Source: Anaerolineae bacterium (GTDB lineage: Bacteria; Chloroflexota; Anaerolineae; 4572-78; J111). From it: a DNA stretch of 64,000 nucleotides. The notes beneath the pieces are model-generated. The model was not told where the DNA came from and did no database searches. It saw only the letters and a program-made list of their open reading frames with translations. Both the position numbers and the translations under genes were made by a program. How positions within the stretch are numbered: position 1 is the first letter of the stretch; each line of letters opens with the position of its first letter. This document shows positions 37,301 to 45,487 of the stretch, piece after piece. The stretch is taken from the NCBI GenBank assembly GCA_023382535.1, contig JAHDWA010000030.1, positions 1 to 64,000 on the forward strand, in the 5' to 3' direction.

Positions 37301-39203
37301 GGACAGTAGGGATATTCTCCACTTATTACATAACATGCTTTGGGGTGACTCAACTCAGCCACGAGCGATGACCCAGTTGATAATGGAGTGTTGCGCATTA
37401 CCAACAGGCTTATGGGGAGATTTTCAGGTACTGACGCAGCTTAATAACGTGAAATATATAACTGAGGGTGTTCTGGACAGTAGAGAGGTCTTTAACACGG
37501 TTTCCTCCTGGATTTTAGACAAAGATCAGAAGGTTTTGGGAACGTTAATATCTGAGCGTACCGCAAAGGTAATAATTAAGTTACTACAAAGCGAGAGTAG
37601 TGAGGATGAAAAGAAAACAAAGAGTGTGCGAGAACAGCTGACTCAGATAACTAAGGCGCTCTATCGTGATGAAGCAGATCATCTCAGTATTCAAAGTTTA
37701 CGTTTACATCAGGTGATTGATGGACGGATTGCCCGACTAAAGGGCGATATAGATAGGGGGTCTGCAGAACAGTTTGGTACGCTTATTACTCCGCCATTCA
37801 TGAAACAACATGACTTAGAGGCAGGAGAAATTCGAGTTCATCTCAAAGGAACACGATTTCTTAATCAGGAGGGGAATTACTATCCAGTCACGGAGTTACT
37901 CATAGCAGTTGATAGCTTTGAGAGTAGTAATGAGCAAGAAGATGAACAGGCAGTTCACGAATTGAAAGAGGAGCAAAGTATAGCCAGTTTTGCTCCAAAC
38001 GGACGAATTTTAGCTAATGAATACAAAGGGGACGCTTTAGCTTTTTTCAAAATCTGTCGGCAGAAGCGTTCAACCTCATCGAAAGAGTTAGTCAATTGGG
38101 CCTTTAACACAAAGGAAGATAGTAAGCAGGTTAATCTATTAAGATATTTATTAGGGAAGCGAGACCTTGCCGAAGAGATTCGGACTGACTTGCGATTTAA
38201 GGAGAGCTGGTTAGCCCAACTCAACGAGAACTCTTCGATACTGGTACGTAACTTCGATGAGGGTGAAATTAGCGAGCTGTTAGTCTTACTCAGGTTACGG
38301 TTGATCAATCGTGACACAAACCAGGAGCTAAGGCCATCGCCTCCCCAACGAGTTAATGTCAATCCAAAAGAATTATTAGCAAAGATATATCATTGGTGGG
38401 TTGATAAAGGAAATAAACAAAAGCTAATTTCTTGGTACGAAAAGAAGATCTATCATGATCTTCCTCCCAAGCTACACTTCGCTGATGAGAACGTCTTGAA
38501 GAACAATCTCGAAGCACGCCGGCATTGGCTGGTTCTATTTCTTCTGGGCAGTTCCCATACAATGGGATGGTTCGATCCAATGTCCCCTGATCGCAATTTT
38601 TTGGCTTTATGTCGAGACAAAGGTTGGCTTGATACCTTTGCTAATCCTGGCTCAACGGCTAAGGATTGGATAGGAGTTCTAGACAAATATCTGGATGAGA
38701 AAATTGAGTCCGACATCTCTTACCAACATTGGATGAGACAATTTGTCGGTATCTATCAATTAGCTCGAGAGTTGCCAGAATACGTGGGAGCATTTTCCAG
38801 GATTGGCGAGGTTCGAGATTCATTCTCTTTGGACGCGTTCACCAGATTAAAACAGAGCCCATTATTTAGTCGAGGAGGATACAGCGCTTCCAGAATTGAC
38901 CGGACTCTAGGGGCTGGAGCTTGTTTCGTCGTGCGGGAACTTGTACGGAAAGAGCTCATAACGTCACCCCATGCTTACGAACACTGCTATACACCTGTCA
39001 ATGCTGTTAGAGATCGCTTCTTTGAACTTGGGTGTGACGATCTGGAAGATGACACCAAGGTCAACAACTCAAAAATAATGTTCAGGTTCTTGCGCGAGCA
39101 CATGGATCAGAAAAAAGTAACCTTTGACCACTCATTTGATCTACCTTTCCTCTTTATCACCAAAGGTTGGGGATCAATAGATGAATTTGCCAGAAATTTT
39201 TAG
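31359..39203 (+). CDS. Giant protein with two sacsin/Hsp90-like ATPase domains
   Basis: A 2614-residue protein, the largest in the window. Its N-terminus holds a GHKL ATPase of the sacsin/Hsp90 type: FSILKELVQNADDASATELH is the N-box, followed by LFVINNGEF and IGKFGLGLKSLFHLGE. A second, separate copy starts near residue 1620: SIPFELFQNADDAVVELHE, then ICFIHWGRPI and VTGKFGLGFKSVFLISD near 1711. Between and after them are long helical regions without recognised motifs and no nuclease signature I can see. Comparable bacterial proteins are often annotated only as ATP-binding and occur in defence islands. It precedes the SNF2 helicase by 15 bases, so the two are a unit. ATG 31359 has a modest purine-rich leader. 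Confidence 0.8.
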   Translation: MSTRGFYHDPGQDINQLKVILTDQYKLDQKWKGFSILKELVQNADDASATELHIGWSRGIPEADHPLLTEPALFVINNGEFKKQDTKSIRTMSLGHKVGQEESIGKFGLGLKSLFHLGEMFFYLASDGPTAEPKEEFARNNLLNPWSGIYDDLNWDEFSPKSQVAIKRQVASILDKMPQWFCLWVPFRHKNHMSDPLIGSFYPDNWKYIFFPDVDRHLANLFPMLKNLTRIKGWFPDENNQSLREIFTIELDNFGYRLNHDKITRGQEAPLAGQVNIERSSNATNPSVHIFGGKHKLLDDKTLWQLKEEENWPKSSGFDSISDKTLHNLQDKAKPHCAVCFAQFPASSPGNGNLDISWSVFLPLSKMQETQSCRGDTDYLLILHGYFFVDAGRALFEGDGSIGIDKSSDESSVRLKWNGRLRAIGTLPLVLPALEQFVESANLSTQKVYALTEALMKSDLFKDHWEICSQHQWIYRIHETGVGWELVGAENEVYTVPLLASKAATDFPGQVFPSFANLSAQYCITINSYPFLGRKSPSNHWPTELLSQLLSDINIVEIFENRDRLEYFVRFLEQSRQVILLTPQLQQILRYLARQVFTQIELKQLRGFRELVQRFLNLILPEQRFVFTQATASVWDTALLELLRLDLEVLIVPAGLDSKEGNRLTNPEDVSKILCRLADLLVDQSNKHFIDVCADIARLVLEATDEAERLPILQQCSDLKLFKAQDYQAKGENTLLCWRNFEELKNSRTVFSGAAGKPETLQKALKNEHVVLIDYKLAEVLFGKLQIPQYNPGSCLQTLLRRPLLAEPEARLELLSFIDNQISTPGYADAVRYLLHAQAEDNFASLLVNGSARRPVWTKIIEQIVPKWRVIPEQMANKLARDPHWRILNISEIDVTNVIRHIQEVGPRQIDCSTFNDDDRDTLLREIQDSNDILKGLHIHRSIDDNFVAVVDGKTFLDSDVRSCLDNSLLTQLVLIQPIRQDPQTLLATKQRQLIPPLDAKSIIELVFKQSRPENHWRVIMAVLLSDVRKDQTLDKDLRNKLRKAKWLPTDNHFVAPEDVLYIPGLEDEITRLVSALPGVFVEIQMLHKDISENKDAKKLLARSYFPSQSEALAMLGQMMANDPKYHVGILETSDLTGEKLQNFVEVFDPTVMPACQVLKTILDKVPLDDCLGLFRELIREISVDRIIAVLNYLAEQHQNTPQHKNKFMAIHTWYLASVSQSSDLHNSVLPKIKLLNQRAEWKSTEQLCFEKYGQGIDAGDILDKKQEKIIRKAYPNKLDEEVEVIEVQGSLPPQISGGNLDKHLNASVDLLKEYFKGWGGLVADQLIGSFLCLLGEHQSLHQLAETYLYPRTVAGTREILDWEPNTGAVLAGQSQNIREVMEQTRYIVTVEDAGLTLKVQSITGSYFEARRKPESEFQHLFAGAIVSFSEKSLAGLSLACKVRQLRLIRIHSDARRSELLQNSAREIFKICLRDALPDQSRIVDQSPERVLRALILQRLRKFDQCWEELAHKEQLDILIAQDLLLEAAFFYLKQLGIPSESKIGRILKRLDDVRFRQTEEKQASNLSARARGQKEILSSDLQKEMQETRTELQNLLEEDQDTHLLLLKSVRDKVEANRYRTQSIPFELFQNADDAVVELHEMTEVLDSLSTNVVLKWDGQKICFIHWGRPINKFRDVGFDDGRRRGYHRDLEKMLVMSYSDKILEADGVPVTGKFGLGFKSVFLISDSPTVISGQLGFKVIGGMYPKRLLTDEMEQLQGYLEDKLQRHKATIIELPVVKDINVNPDVVQDFSDLVHIMLVFAHRIKRCFLNSSNLVSWHEEKLLDLEKVFIGELRPVNNSEPSNALIFRTGKIVIDQKPQTGAILLELGSRGFRSLPKNIPTIWATAPTQEKLETGFVVNGSFDLDVGRARLDTANIKGNFNLARIMGDEFGKSLRQLFDISSRDWSKLREALLLAKDVREYDFWYSLWRLLADDFSSKLDSRDILHLLHNMLWGDSTQPRAMTQLIMECCALPTGLWGDFQVLTQLNNVKYITEGVLDSREVFNTVSSWILDKDQKVLGTLISERTAKVIIKLLQSESSEDEKKTKSVREQLTQITKALYRDEADHLSIQSLRLHQVIDGRIARLKGDIDRGSAEQFGTLITPPFMKQHDLEAGEIRVHLKGTRFLNQEGNYYPVTELLIAVDSFESSNEQEDEQAVHELKEEQSIASFAPNGRILANEYKGDALAFFKICRQKRSTSSKELVNWAFNTKEDSKQVNLLRYLLGKRDLAEEIRTDLRFKESWLAQLNENSSILVRNFDEGEISELLVLLRLRLINRDTNQELRPSPPQRVNVNPKELLAKIYHWWVDKGNKQKLISWYEKKIYHDLPPKLHFADENVLKNNLEARRHWLVLFLLGSSHTMGWFDPMSPDRNFLALCRDKGWLDTFANPGSTAKDWIGVLDKYLDEKIESDISYQHWMRQFVGIYQLARELPEYVGAFSRIGEVRDSFSLDAFTRLKQSPLFSRGGYSASRIDRTLGAGACFVVRELVRKELITSPHAYEHCYTPVNAVRDRFFELGCDDLEDDTKVNNSKIMFRFLREHMDQKKVTFDHSFDLPFLFITKGWGSIDEFARNF

Positions 39204-39218
39204 GTAGGAGAGTAGTAG

Positions 39219-41963
39219 ATGAGTGCTTCAGCTAGTTTTACGTCCGGTGATCAGGTTTTTCATGAGCGATTTGGCTTGGGTTCGGTCAGGCTGGATGATG
39301 GCGACACTGTCCTGGTACGCTTTGAACACGGCATCGAAGAGTGTATCAAAGATGATTTGAGTCAGGTTTTTACTCCGCTTCAGGCCATTAATCTAACAGA
39401 GTGGCACTCACCCTTGGAGGTTATCACCCGAGCTCAAGCAGAGGCGATCCAATCTGTGAACGATACCTGGGGTGTGTTCGCTCTGTCGCGAATTCAATTG
39501 CTTCCCCACCAATTATGGGTTTGTCGTCAAGTGCTGGCAAGTTGGCCAACTCGCTGGTTGGTAGCTGATGATGTAGGTTTAGGCAAAACAATTGAGGCTG
39601 GTCTGATTCTCTCGCCAGTAATCGCCCGTGGTGCAGCCAGGCGAGTTCTGATTATCTGCCCTGCCTCGCTGGTGGAGCAGTGGCAGTATCGCCTCCGAAC
39701 GATGTTTGACTTGCGTTTCACCATATACGCTACTGAGGCAGACGCTCCAAGAGCAGATTTTTGGAATACGCATGATCAGGTGATTGTTTCATTACAAACA
39801 TTGAGAAAAGATTCCCGAGAACGCCATCGACGTTTCTTTGAGGCTGAACCGTGGGATGCTCTCCTCGTAGATGAGGCTCATCATTTGGGTGCGGATGAAA
39901 AGGGAGGCCCAACGCTTGGTTATCACCTGATTGAGCAGTTAGTCGGTCAAAATTTGGTCAGATCTATAGTGTTTTTCACCGGTACACCTCATCGCGGCAA
40001 AAACTTTGGTTTCCTTGCCCTGCTTAAATTGCTAAGATCAGATCTATTCGACCCTCAGAAGTCGTTGCGAGACCAGTTACCTCGGCTCCGCCAGGTGATG
40101 ATCCGAAACAACAAACAGAATGTAACCGATCTTACTGGCAAGAAGTTGTTCTTTCAACCAAATGTTACTCCAGAAACCTATAGCTACTCTGAGGCGGAGA
40201 AACGCTTTTATGCCATGTTGACTGAGTTTATTCTCACTGGTAAGGCTTATGCTTCCTCTCTCTCCTCCAATGATGGTCGTGCGGTTATGTTGGTGCTAAC
40301 CACGATGCAAAAACTAGCTTCTAGTTCTGTTGCTGCCATTCGCCGGGCATTGCGAGGTCGGCTGGCTAGAATAGGTCAGAGTCAGCGTGAGCTAAAAGAA
40401 TTGCAAGCTCGCCTATCGAGTTATGAAGAACTTGAGCAACTGGAAGATTTTGATCGGATCAGCGAGTTAGAAGAACAAATTGCCGAGTTATCGGCTGAGT
40501 TGCGGCTGATGAAAGACGAGGAAACCAGGTTAAGAGAATTAGTCGCAGCTGCGGAACTAGTTATAGTTGAGACCAAGATTACGAGGATTGTTTCTATTCT
40601 TGAGAATCGCTTTGCCAGCCGGCCTGTTTTGTTTTTTACTGAATATAAGGCTACTCAGTCTCTTTTGATGTCAGCCCTGATTCAGAAATTTGGAGATGAG
40701 TGTGTTACTTTTATTAATGGTGACAATCGCGCTGATGATGTAGTAGATAGCAGGGGGCAATCTAGAACAATTTACGAAATCCGCGACACGGCGGCGGAAA
40801 AATTCAATTCTGGCGAGGTTCGTTTTCTGGTGTCCACCGAGGCGGGAGGCGAAGGGATCGATTTGCAGGAGAATTGTTACACTCTAATCCATGTTGACCT
40901 GCCCTGGAATCCAATGCGTTTACATCAGAGGGTAGGCCGCCTTAACCGATATGGCCAGACCCGACAGGTAGAGGTGATAACGCTTCGTAATCCTGATACT
41001 GTAGAGGCAATTATCTGGGATAAATTAAATAGCAAAATTGCCAACATCACCCTAGCCTTAGGTCAAGTAATGGATGACCCAGAGGATTTGCTCCAACTTA
41101 TTCTTGGAATGACATCATCTTCTCTCTTTCGGGAAGTATTCACTGAGGCAGCTGATGTTCCTCGAGAGTCCTTGGCTGGCTGGTTTGACCAGAAAACAGC
41201 TCGCTTTGGCGGACAAGATGCTATTGAAACAGTGCGGGCGTTGGTAGGTCACTGTACTCGCTTCGATTTCCAACAAATATCCAGCCAAATTCCACAACTC
41301 GATCTACCCGCTTTGCGTCCCTTTCTGATTTCGGTGCTTAACCTGAGTGGGCGCAAGGTGCAGCAGGAAGCAGAAGGAGCGGTGTCATTCATCACGCCTG
41401 AAGATTGGCTTAAAGGTGAGCCGGGGATACGTACACGCTACACTAGCATGGTTTTTGATCGTAAAGTTCGTTCAAAGGACGCCATGCAGCGAATTTTAGG
41501 AGTAGGTCATAAAGTCATTGACAAGGCAATCCAACAGGCAAAAGCCTCCTCAGCCTCTGTTGCTACTTTACCCGCTGATGTACTGGCTCGACCTTTGTTT
41601 ATCTTTCGGCTAACTGATCGTATTACTGGCACAGGTGGAACTGTGCGAACGGTGGTCGCTGGAATTGAAATGGATTCTTCTGATGAACAGACGGTTACAT
41701 TGTTATCAGATTGGAAATTGCTGGAAAAGTTAAATGAGCTGACTGAAGGAAAAGGGATAAAAAGAGCCAAATTTTCGGCTCGACCGGAGAATATAAATCT
41801 CATTAGCCAAACAACCGAACGAGCTAGAATGCACTTGGAATCCCAACTTGAGCAGCTTGACCTACCTTTTAAGATACCGCTGCTTGAGTTATGGGCTATC
41901 TTGTGGCCTATCGCCGGGCCAAATACGTCCGAGACGGATAATGTTGAAGGCGATGAAGATTAG
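39219..41963 (+). CDS. SNF2/RapA-type helicase
   Basis: A 914-residue superfamily 2 translocase. Residues 5-50 form a small Tudor/SH3-like barrel (RFGLGSVRLDDGDTVLVRF), as in RapA. The motor holds DDVGLGKTIEAGLI (motif I, near 115), LLVDEAHHLG (motif II, near 215), FFTGTPHRGKN (motif III), a coiled-coil insertion (about 390-450), then the second lobe with STEAGGEGIDLQ and HQRVGRLNRYGQ (motif VI). A C-terminal region of about 250 residues is unassigned. SNF2 motors in defence islands (DISARM, Dpd) remodel or load on DNA, but the other genes of those systems are absent. AGGAGAG precedes ATG 39219. Partner: the giant ATPase 15 bases upstream. Confidence 0.88.
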   Translation: MSASASFTSGDQVFHERFGLGSVRLDDGDTVLVRFEHGIEECIKDDLSQVFTPLQAINLTEWHSPLEVITRAQAEAIQSVNDTWGVFALSRIQLLPHQLWVCRQVLASWPTRWLVADDVGLGKTIEAGLILSPVIARGAARRVLIICPASLVEQWQYRLRTMFDLRFTIYATEADAPRADFWNTHDQVIVSLQTLRKDSRERHRRFFEAEPWDALLVDEAHHLGADEKGGPTLGYHLIEQLVGQNLVRSIVFFTGTPHRGKNFGFLALLKLLRSDLFDPQKSLRDQLPRLRQVMIRNNKQNVTDLTGKKLFFQPNVTPETYSYSEAEKRFYAMLTEFILTGKAYASSLSSNDGRAVMLVLTTMQKLASSSVAAIRRALRGRLARIGQSQRELKELQARLSSYEELEQLEDFDRISELEEQIAELSAELRLMKDEETRLRELVAAAELVIVETKITRIVSILENRFASRPVLFFTEYKATQSLLMSALIQKFGDECVTFINGDNRADDVVDSRGQSRTIYEIRDTAAEKFNSGEVRFLVSTEAGGEGIDLQENCYTLIHVDLPWNPMRLHQRVGRLNRYGQTRQVEVITLRNPDTVEAIIWDKLNSKIANITLALGQVMDDPEDLLQLILGMTSSSLFREVFTEAADVPRESLAGWFDQKTARFGGQDAIETVRALVGHCTRFDFQQISSQIPQLDLPALRPFLISVLNLSGRKVQQEAEGAVSFITPEDWLKGEPGIRTRYTSMVFDRKVRSKDAMQRILGVGHKVIDKAIQQAKASSASVATLPADVLARPLFIFRLTDRITGTGGTVRTVVAGIEMDSSDEQTVTLLSDWKLLEKLNELTEGKGIKRAKFSARPENINLISQTTERARMHLESQLEQLDLPFKIPLLELWAILWPIAGPNTSETDNVEGDED

Positions 41964-42295
41964 AATGCGGTTATGTGGTTACTACTTTAGCATCACGCCA
42001 ACCTATCCTTTTCGATGATGGGTAAGAATACAGTAGATCTGGTTCAGGCAACTGACCGTCACTTAGCACCTAATCGTGCCAGAAAACATTCGTTAGTGCA
42101 TCAATGAGGGTTGATGTTTTGTAATAGTCGTTTCAAAGCCTGAAAAAAGCTAAAATTGGAGCAGTTTTTGCTTAGTAACGGTGCGACTATATCAAACTAT
42201 CAGGTGCGTACATGCACCGTATACATTAATGCTGAAAGAATGATTTTGTAAATTATGACTGGATTAGAAAGAACAGCTAACTGTTGGAGCATGAT
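41964..42295. other. Intergenic region before addB
   Basis: About 330 A+T-rich bases between the SNF2 gene and addB, with no open frame worth calling. It contains a short inverted repeat (listed separately) and probably the addB-addA promoter. There is no strong hairpin with a T run, so read-through from the upstream unit is possible. Confidence 0.45.
42203..42218. promoter_or_regulatory. Inverted repeat, possible operator
   Basis: GGTGC and GCACC flank a six-base centre (GTACAT) about 78 bases before the addB start. The near-palindrome could be a dimeric repressor site, but such short repeats occur by chance. Confidence 0.25.
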
Positions 42296-45200
42296 ATGTC
42301 TGTTCATCTCTACCTAGCCCCGGCTGCGACTGGCAAAACGACCTATCTTACCGACTGGACCCGCCAGGCATCCCAAGGCTTACCCGGCTTGGTGCGGGTC
42401 TGCGTACCCACTCGGCTTCAGGTCTGGACCTGGCGGCACCATCTGGCTGAGATGGGTGGCAGCCTAGGGGTGCGAGTTGAAACCTTTGACCAACTCTGCG
42501 CCGACTGTCTGAGCGCAGCCGGCCAAGCTTACACCCTCCTAAGCGAACCAGTGCAGTACCGGCTGCTCCAGGCCATCGTTGAGAACATCCAGCCAGACTA
42601 TTACCGTTCCCTGATCGGCCGGCCCGGCTTCATTCAGATGCTCCAGCGACTCATCGGCGAATTGAAAGCGGCCCGCATCCACCCAGAAACGCTGGCCGAA
42701 GCCATCGTTCAGCTGGGCAATCCGCTGCGCCTGGTCGAGTTGGCCGCCATCTATGCTGCCTACCAGCAGCGGTTACAATACCACCATTGGGCTGATTGGG
42801 CCGGGTTGGGCTGGCTGGCCGTCGAGGTGGTCGAGAGTGGCCAGGTTATCCCCGCCCTGGATAGCCGGCCTCTGGTAGTAGACGGTTTTGACAACATGAC
42901 TACTGTTCAACTTGACCTGCTGCGGGCATTGGCCCGGCGGGCCGAGCCATTGCTCGTTGCCGTGACCGGTATGCCCAATAGCTCAACCCGAAACCTGGTT
43001 CACCGGCGCTTCAACAAAACTCGGGAGCGTTTAGAGCAGGCTTTGGGGGTAATGGCCGAACCCTTGCCAGCCCCCTGGATCAAGCATCTGCCCGCGCTGG
43101 CCCACCTAGAGGCGCGCCTGTTCGAACCCAGCCCGGCCAAAGTGACTGGCTCCGGCACGCTCAGCCTGGTCGAACTACCCAATCGAGTAGCTGAGGTTCG
43201 CGAAGCGCTACGCTGGCTAAAAGTGCGCCTGGTCCAGGATGGTTTGCGGCCCAGCGAGTTCGCCTTGCTGGCCCGCGACATCATACCCTATCGTCCTTTC
43301 ATTCTCCAGATTGGTGCCGAGTTCGGCCTGCCGCTTCGCTTGATCGGCGGCCAACCTCTGCCGACCAACCCGGCCGTGGCGGCGCTGCTGGATTTGCTGC
43401 GGCTGATGCTGCCTACTGCCCCGGAGCGGCCAGAGCCAGCCTTGCCTCGCCGCCTGGTGGTCGAAGCCTGGGCCTCGCCCTATTTTGATTGGTCGGCTGG
43501 TCCTGAAGCGGTGGGCATCCTTCCCGGCGAAGCGACGGCCCTGGCCGAAGTGGCTCGGCAGAGCCGGGTGATCGGCGGACTGAGCCAGTGGCGGGAGGCG
43601 CTGGCAGCCCTGGCGGCTCAAACGGAGACCGGTAAAGACCTGGAAGAGGAACTTTTGGCGTCGGACGCCGGTTTAACGCCGACCCGGATTATCCAGTTAC
43701 TGGCTAAATTCGAGCGCTTCGTGCAGCAGCTGACCCCACCCGCCGGAGCGACTACCTATCGGGAGTTTGTCGGCTGGCTGGAGGACCTGATTGGCCCTGA
43801 CCCCTTTATCTCGGCCCGTCGCCCTCAGGCCGAAGTGGATGAACCGGCCGGGTTAAATATGGTTACCTGCATTCGGGCTAATCCAGCCACGACGGGCCGG
43901 GATTTGGCGGCCCTGCAAGTATTGAAAGAAGTGCTGCACAGTCTGGTGTGGGCTGAGGAAGTTATCGCCAACGATCAACCGGTTGATTTCTACCGCTTTT
44001 TTACTGACCTGGCCGGCGTGATTGAAGCCGCCAGCTACAATCTACCCCCAGACCCGGCTGGAAATGAGATCCTGGTAGCCGAGGTGACCCAGGCCCGGGG
44101 TTTGTCTTTCCAGGCTGTGGCCGTACTCGGTCTGGCTGAAGGGGAGTTTCCGGCTCGCCTGGCCGAAGACCCCCTCCTGCCCGATGCCGACCGGCTGTGT
44201 TTGCAGCGGTTAGGCTTACCGCTGAACCTTGCCCTCGAGAGTGCGGAGATCGAGTTCTTCTACGAAACGCTAACCCGCGCCCGGGAACAGCTCCTGCTGA
44301 CCCGGCCACGCCTCAGTGATAACGGGGCGCTGTGGCCGCCCTCACCCTACTGGGAGGAAGTCCGCAAGCTGGTCGAGGTTGAGGTGGACGTTCAGACCAG
44401 TGAGAGTGCGCCGGCCCCGGATCGGGTGGCCTCCTGGCCGGAACTGTTAGAGAGTCTGATCAGCCGGCCTGGGTATACCCCGGTTTGGGCCTGGGTAAAG
44501 CAGGTCCAGCCGGAACGAGCGGCGGGTCTGGCTGCTGCCGCTCATCTCTTCAACCAGCGGTTTAGCACTGCCACCTGCCCCTATGATGGCCACCTGGCCG
44601 ACCTGGCCACCGAACTTGCCACCGCGTATGGCCCAGACCATACCTGGAGCGCCAGCCGGCTGGAGAGTTATCGAACCTGCCCCCTGATGTTTTTTGTGGG
44701 CGCGGTGCTCGGCCTGGAACCCCGCGCCGAACCGAGTGAAGGGCTGGATGTCCGGCAACTGGGTTTTATCTACCACAAGATTCTGGAAAAGCTGTATCGC
44801 AGTGTGCCCGACCCAACCAACCTGGAGCAGCTCCAAGCAGCTTTGCCCGGCATTGCCGGGCCGATCTTCAATGAGGCGCCACAGCAGTTAGGCTTTCGGG
44901 CCACGGCCTGGTGGCAGCAAACCCAGGCCGAGATTATTAAAAATGTGGAACTATCTCTGATAGGTCTGGCTGCCCTGCCGGGTAATTTTACCCCCAGCGC
45001 TTTTGAGGCGTGGTTTGACCAGGTGCGCATCTCCCATCCGGCCGATGCTGCCGATTTCTTTTACCTGCACGGCGTCATTGACCGGATTGACCTGGCCCCT
45101 GATGGCTCAGTGCGGATCATTGACTATAAAACCGGCGGCGCTTCGGCCTTCACTAACAAGGCTGTGACCGACGGTAAGAAACTGCAGTTGCCTCTGTACG

Positions 45201-45484
45201 CACTGGCTGCCCAGGAGGGACTTACCCTGGGCAGCCCGGTTGACGGTTTCTACTGGCATATCCAGCAGGCCAAAGCCAGTACGTTCAATCTGGCCAGTTT
45301 TGAGGATGACACAGGCCAGACTGGTCCCGCAGCCGCCCTGAGTCTGGTGCAGACCAAAGCCTGGGAGGCGGTGCAGGGGGTGCGCCAGGGTGCCTTTAGC
45401 CCGCAGCCACCGACCGGGGGCTGTCCGTCCTACTGCTCGGCCGCCACGTTTTGCTGGCACTATCGGCCTGGGTTTGGAGGTTAA
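42296..45484 (+). CDS. addB: AddB-like helicase-nuclease subunit
   Basis: A 1062-residue subunit of an AddAB-type recombination exonuclease. The N-terminus keeps a helicase-like fold with LAPAATGKTT. The C-terminal nuclease has VIDRIDL and VRIIDYKTGG (metal Asp and Lys, near 930-945). Four cysteines, one in YRTCPLMFFVG (near 800) and three in CPSYCSAATFC at the end (Cx3Cx5C), would hold the 4Fe-4S cluster typical of AddB. With AddA it unwinds and degrades double-strand ends in repair and destroys linear foreign DNA. The frame opens at TTG 42284, but ATG 42296 is better placed after GGAG. Only three bases separate it from addA. G+C is clearly higher than in neighbouring genes. Confidence 0.85.
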   Translation: MSVHLYLAPAATGKTTYLTDWTRQASQGLPGLVRVCVPTRLQVWTWRHHLAEMGGSLGVRVETFDQLCADCLSAAGQAYTLLSEPVQYRLLQAIVENIQPDYYRSLIGRPGFIQMLQRLIGELKAARIHPETLAEAIVQLGNPLRLVELAAIYAAYQQRLQYHHWADWAGLGWLAVEVVESGQVIPALDSRPLVVDGFDNMTTVQLDLLRALARRAEPLLVAVTGMPNSSTRNLVHRRFNKTRERLEQALGVMAEPLPAPWIKHLPALAHLEARLFEPSPAKVTGSGTLSLVELPNRVAEVREALRWLKVRLVQDGLRPSEFALLARDIIPYRPFILQIGAEFGLPLRLIGGQPLPTNPAVAALLDLLRLMLPTAPERPEPALPRRLVVEAWASPYFDWSAGPEAVGILPGEATALAEVARQSRVIGGLSQWREALAALAAQTETGKDLEEELLASDAGLTPTRIIQLLAKFERFVQQLTPPAGATTYREFVGWLEDLIGPDPFISARRPQAEVDEPAGLNMVTCIRANPATTGRDLAALQVLKEVLHSLVWAEEVIANDQPVDFYRFFTDLAGVIEAASYNLPPDPAGNEILVAEVTQARGLSFQAVAVLGLAEGEFPARLAEDPLLPDADRLCLQRLGLPLNLALESAEIEFFYETLTRAREQLLLTRPRLSDNGALWPPSPYWEEVRKLVEVEVDVQTSESAPAPDRVASWPELLESLISRPGYTPVWAWVKQVQPERAAGLAAAAHLFNQRFSTATCPYDGHLADLATELATAYGPDHTWSASRLESYRTCPLMFFVGAVLGLEPRAEPSEGLDVRQLGFIYHKILEKLYRSVPDPTNLEQLQAALPGIAGPIFNEAPQQLGFRATAWWQQTQAEIIKNVELSLIGLAALPGNFTPSAFEAWFDQVRISHPADAADFFYLHGVIDRIDLAPDGSVRIIDYKTGGASAFTNKAVTDGKKLQLPLYALAAQEGLTLGSPVDGFYWHIQQAKASTFNLASFEDDTGQTGPAAALSLVQTKAWEAVQGVRQGAFSPQPPTGGCPSYCSAATFCWHYRPGFGG

Positions 45485-45487
45485 GCG

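Noticed and set aside
39219..41963. SNF2 gene as part of DISARM or a Dpd (deazaguanine) cluster
   Set aside because: None of the partner genes (DrmA/B, DpdA tRNA-guanine transglycosylase-like, ParB-like or PLD proteins) is in the window.
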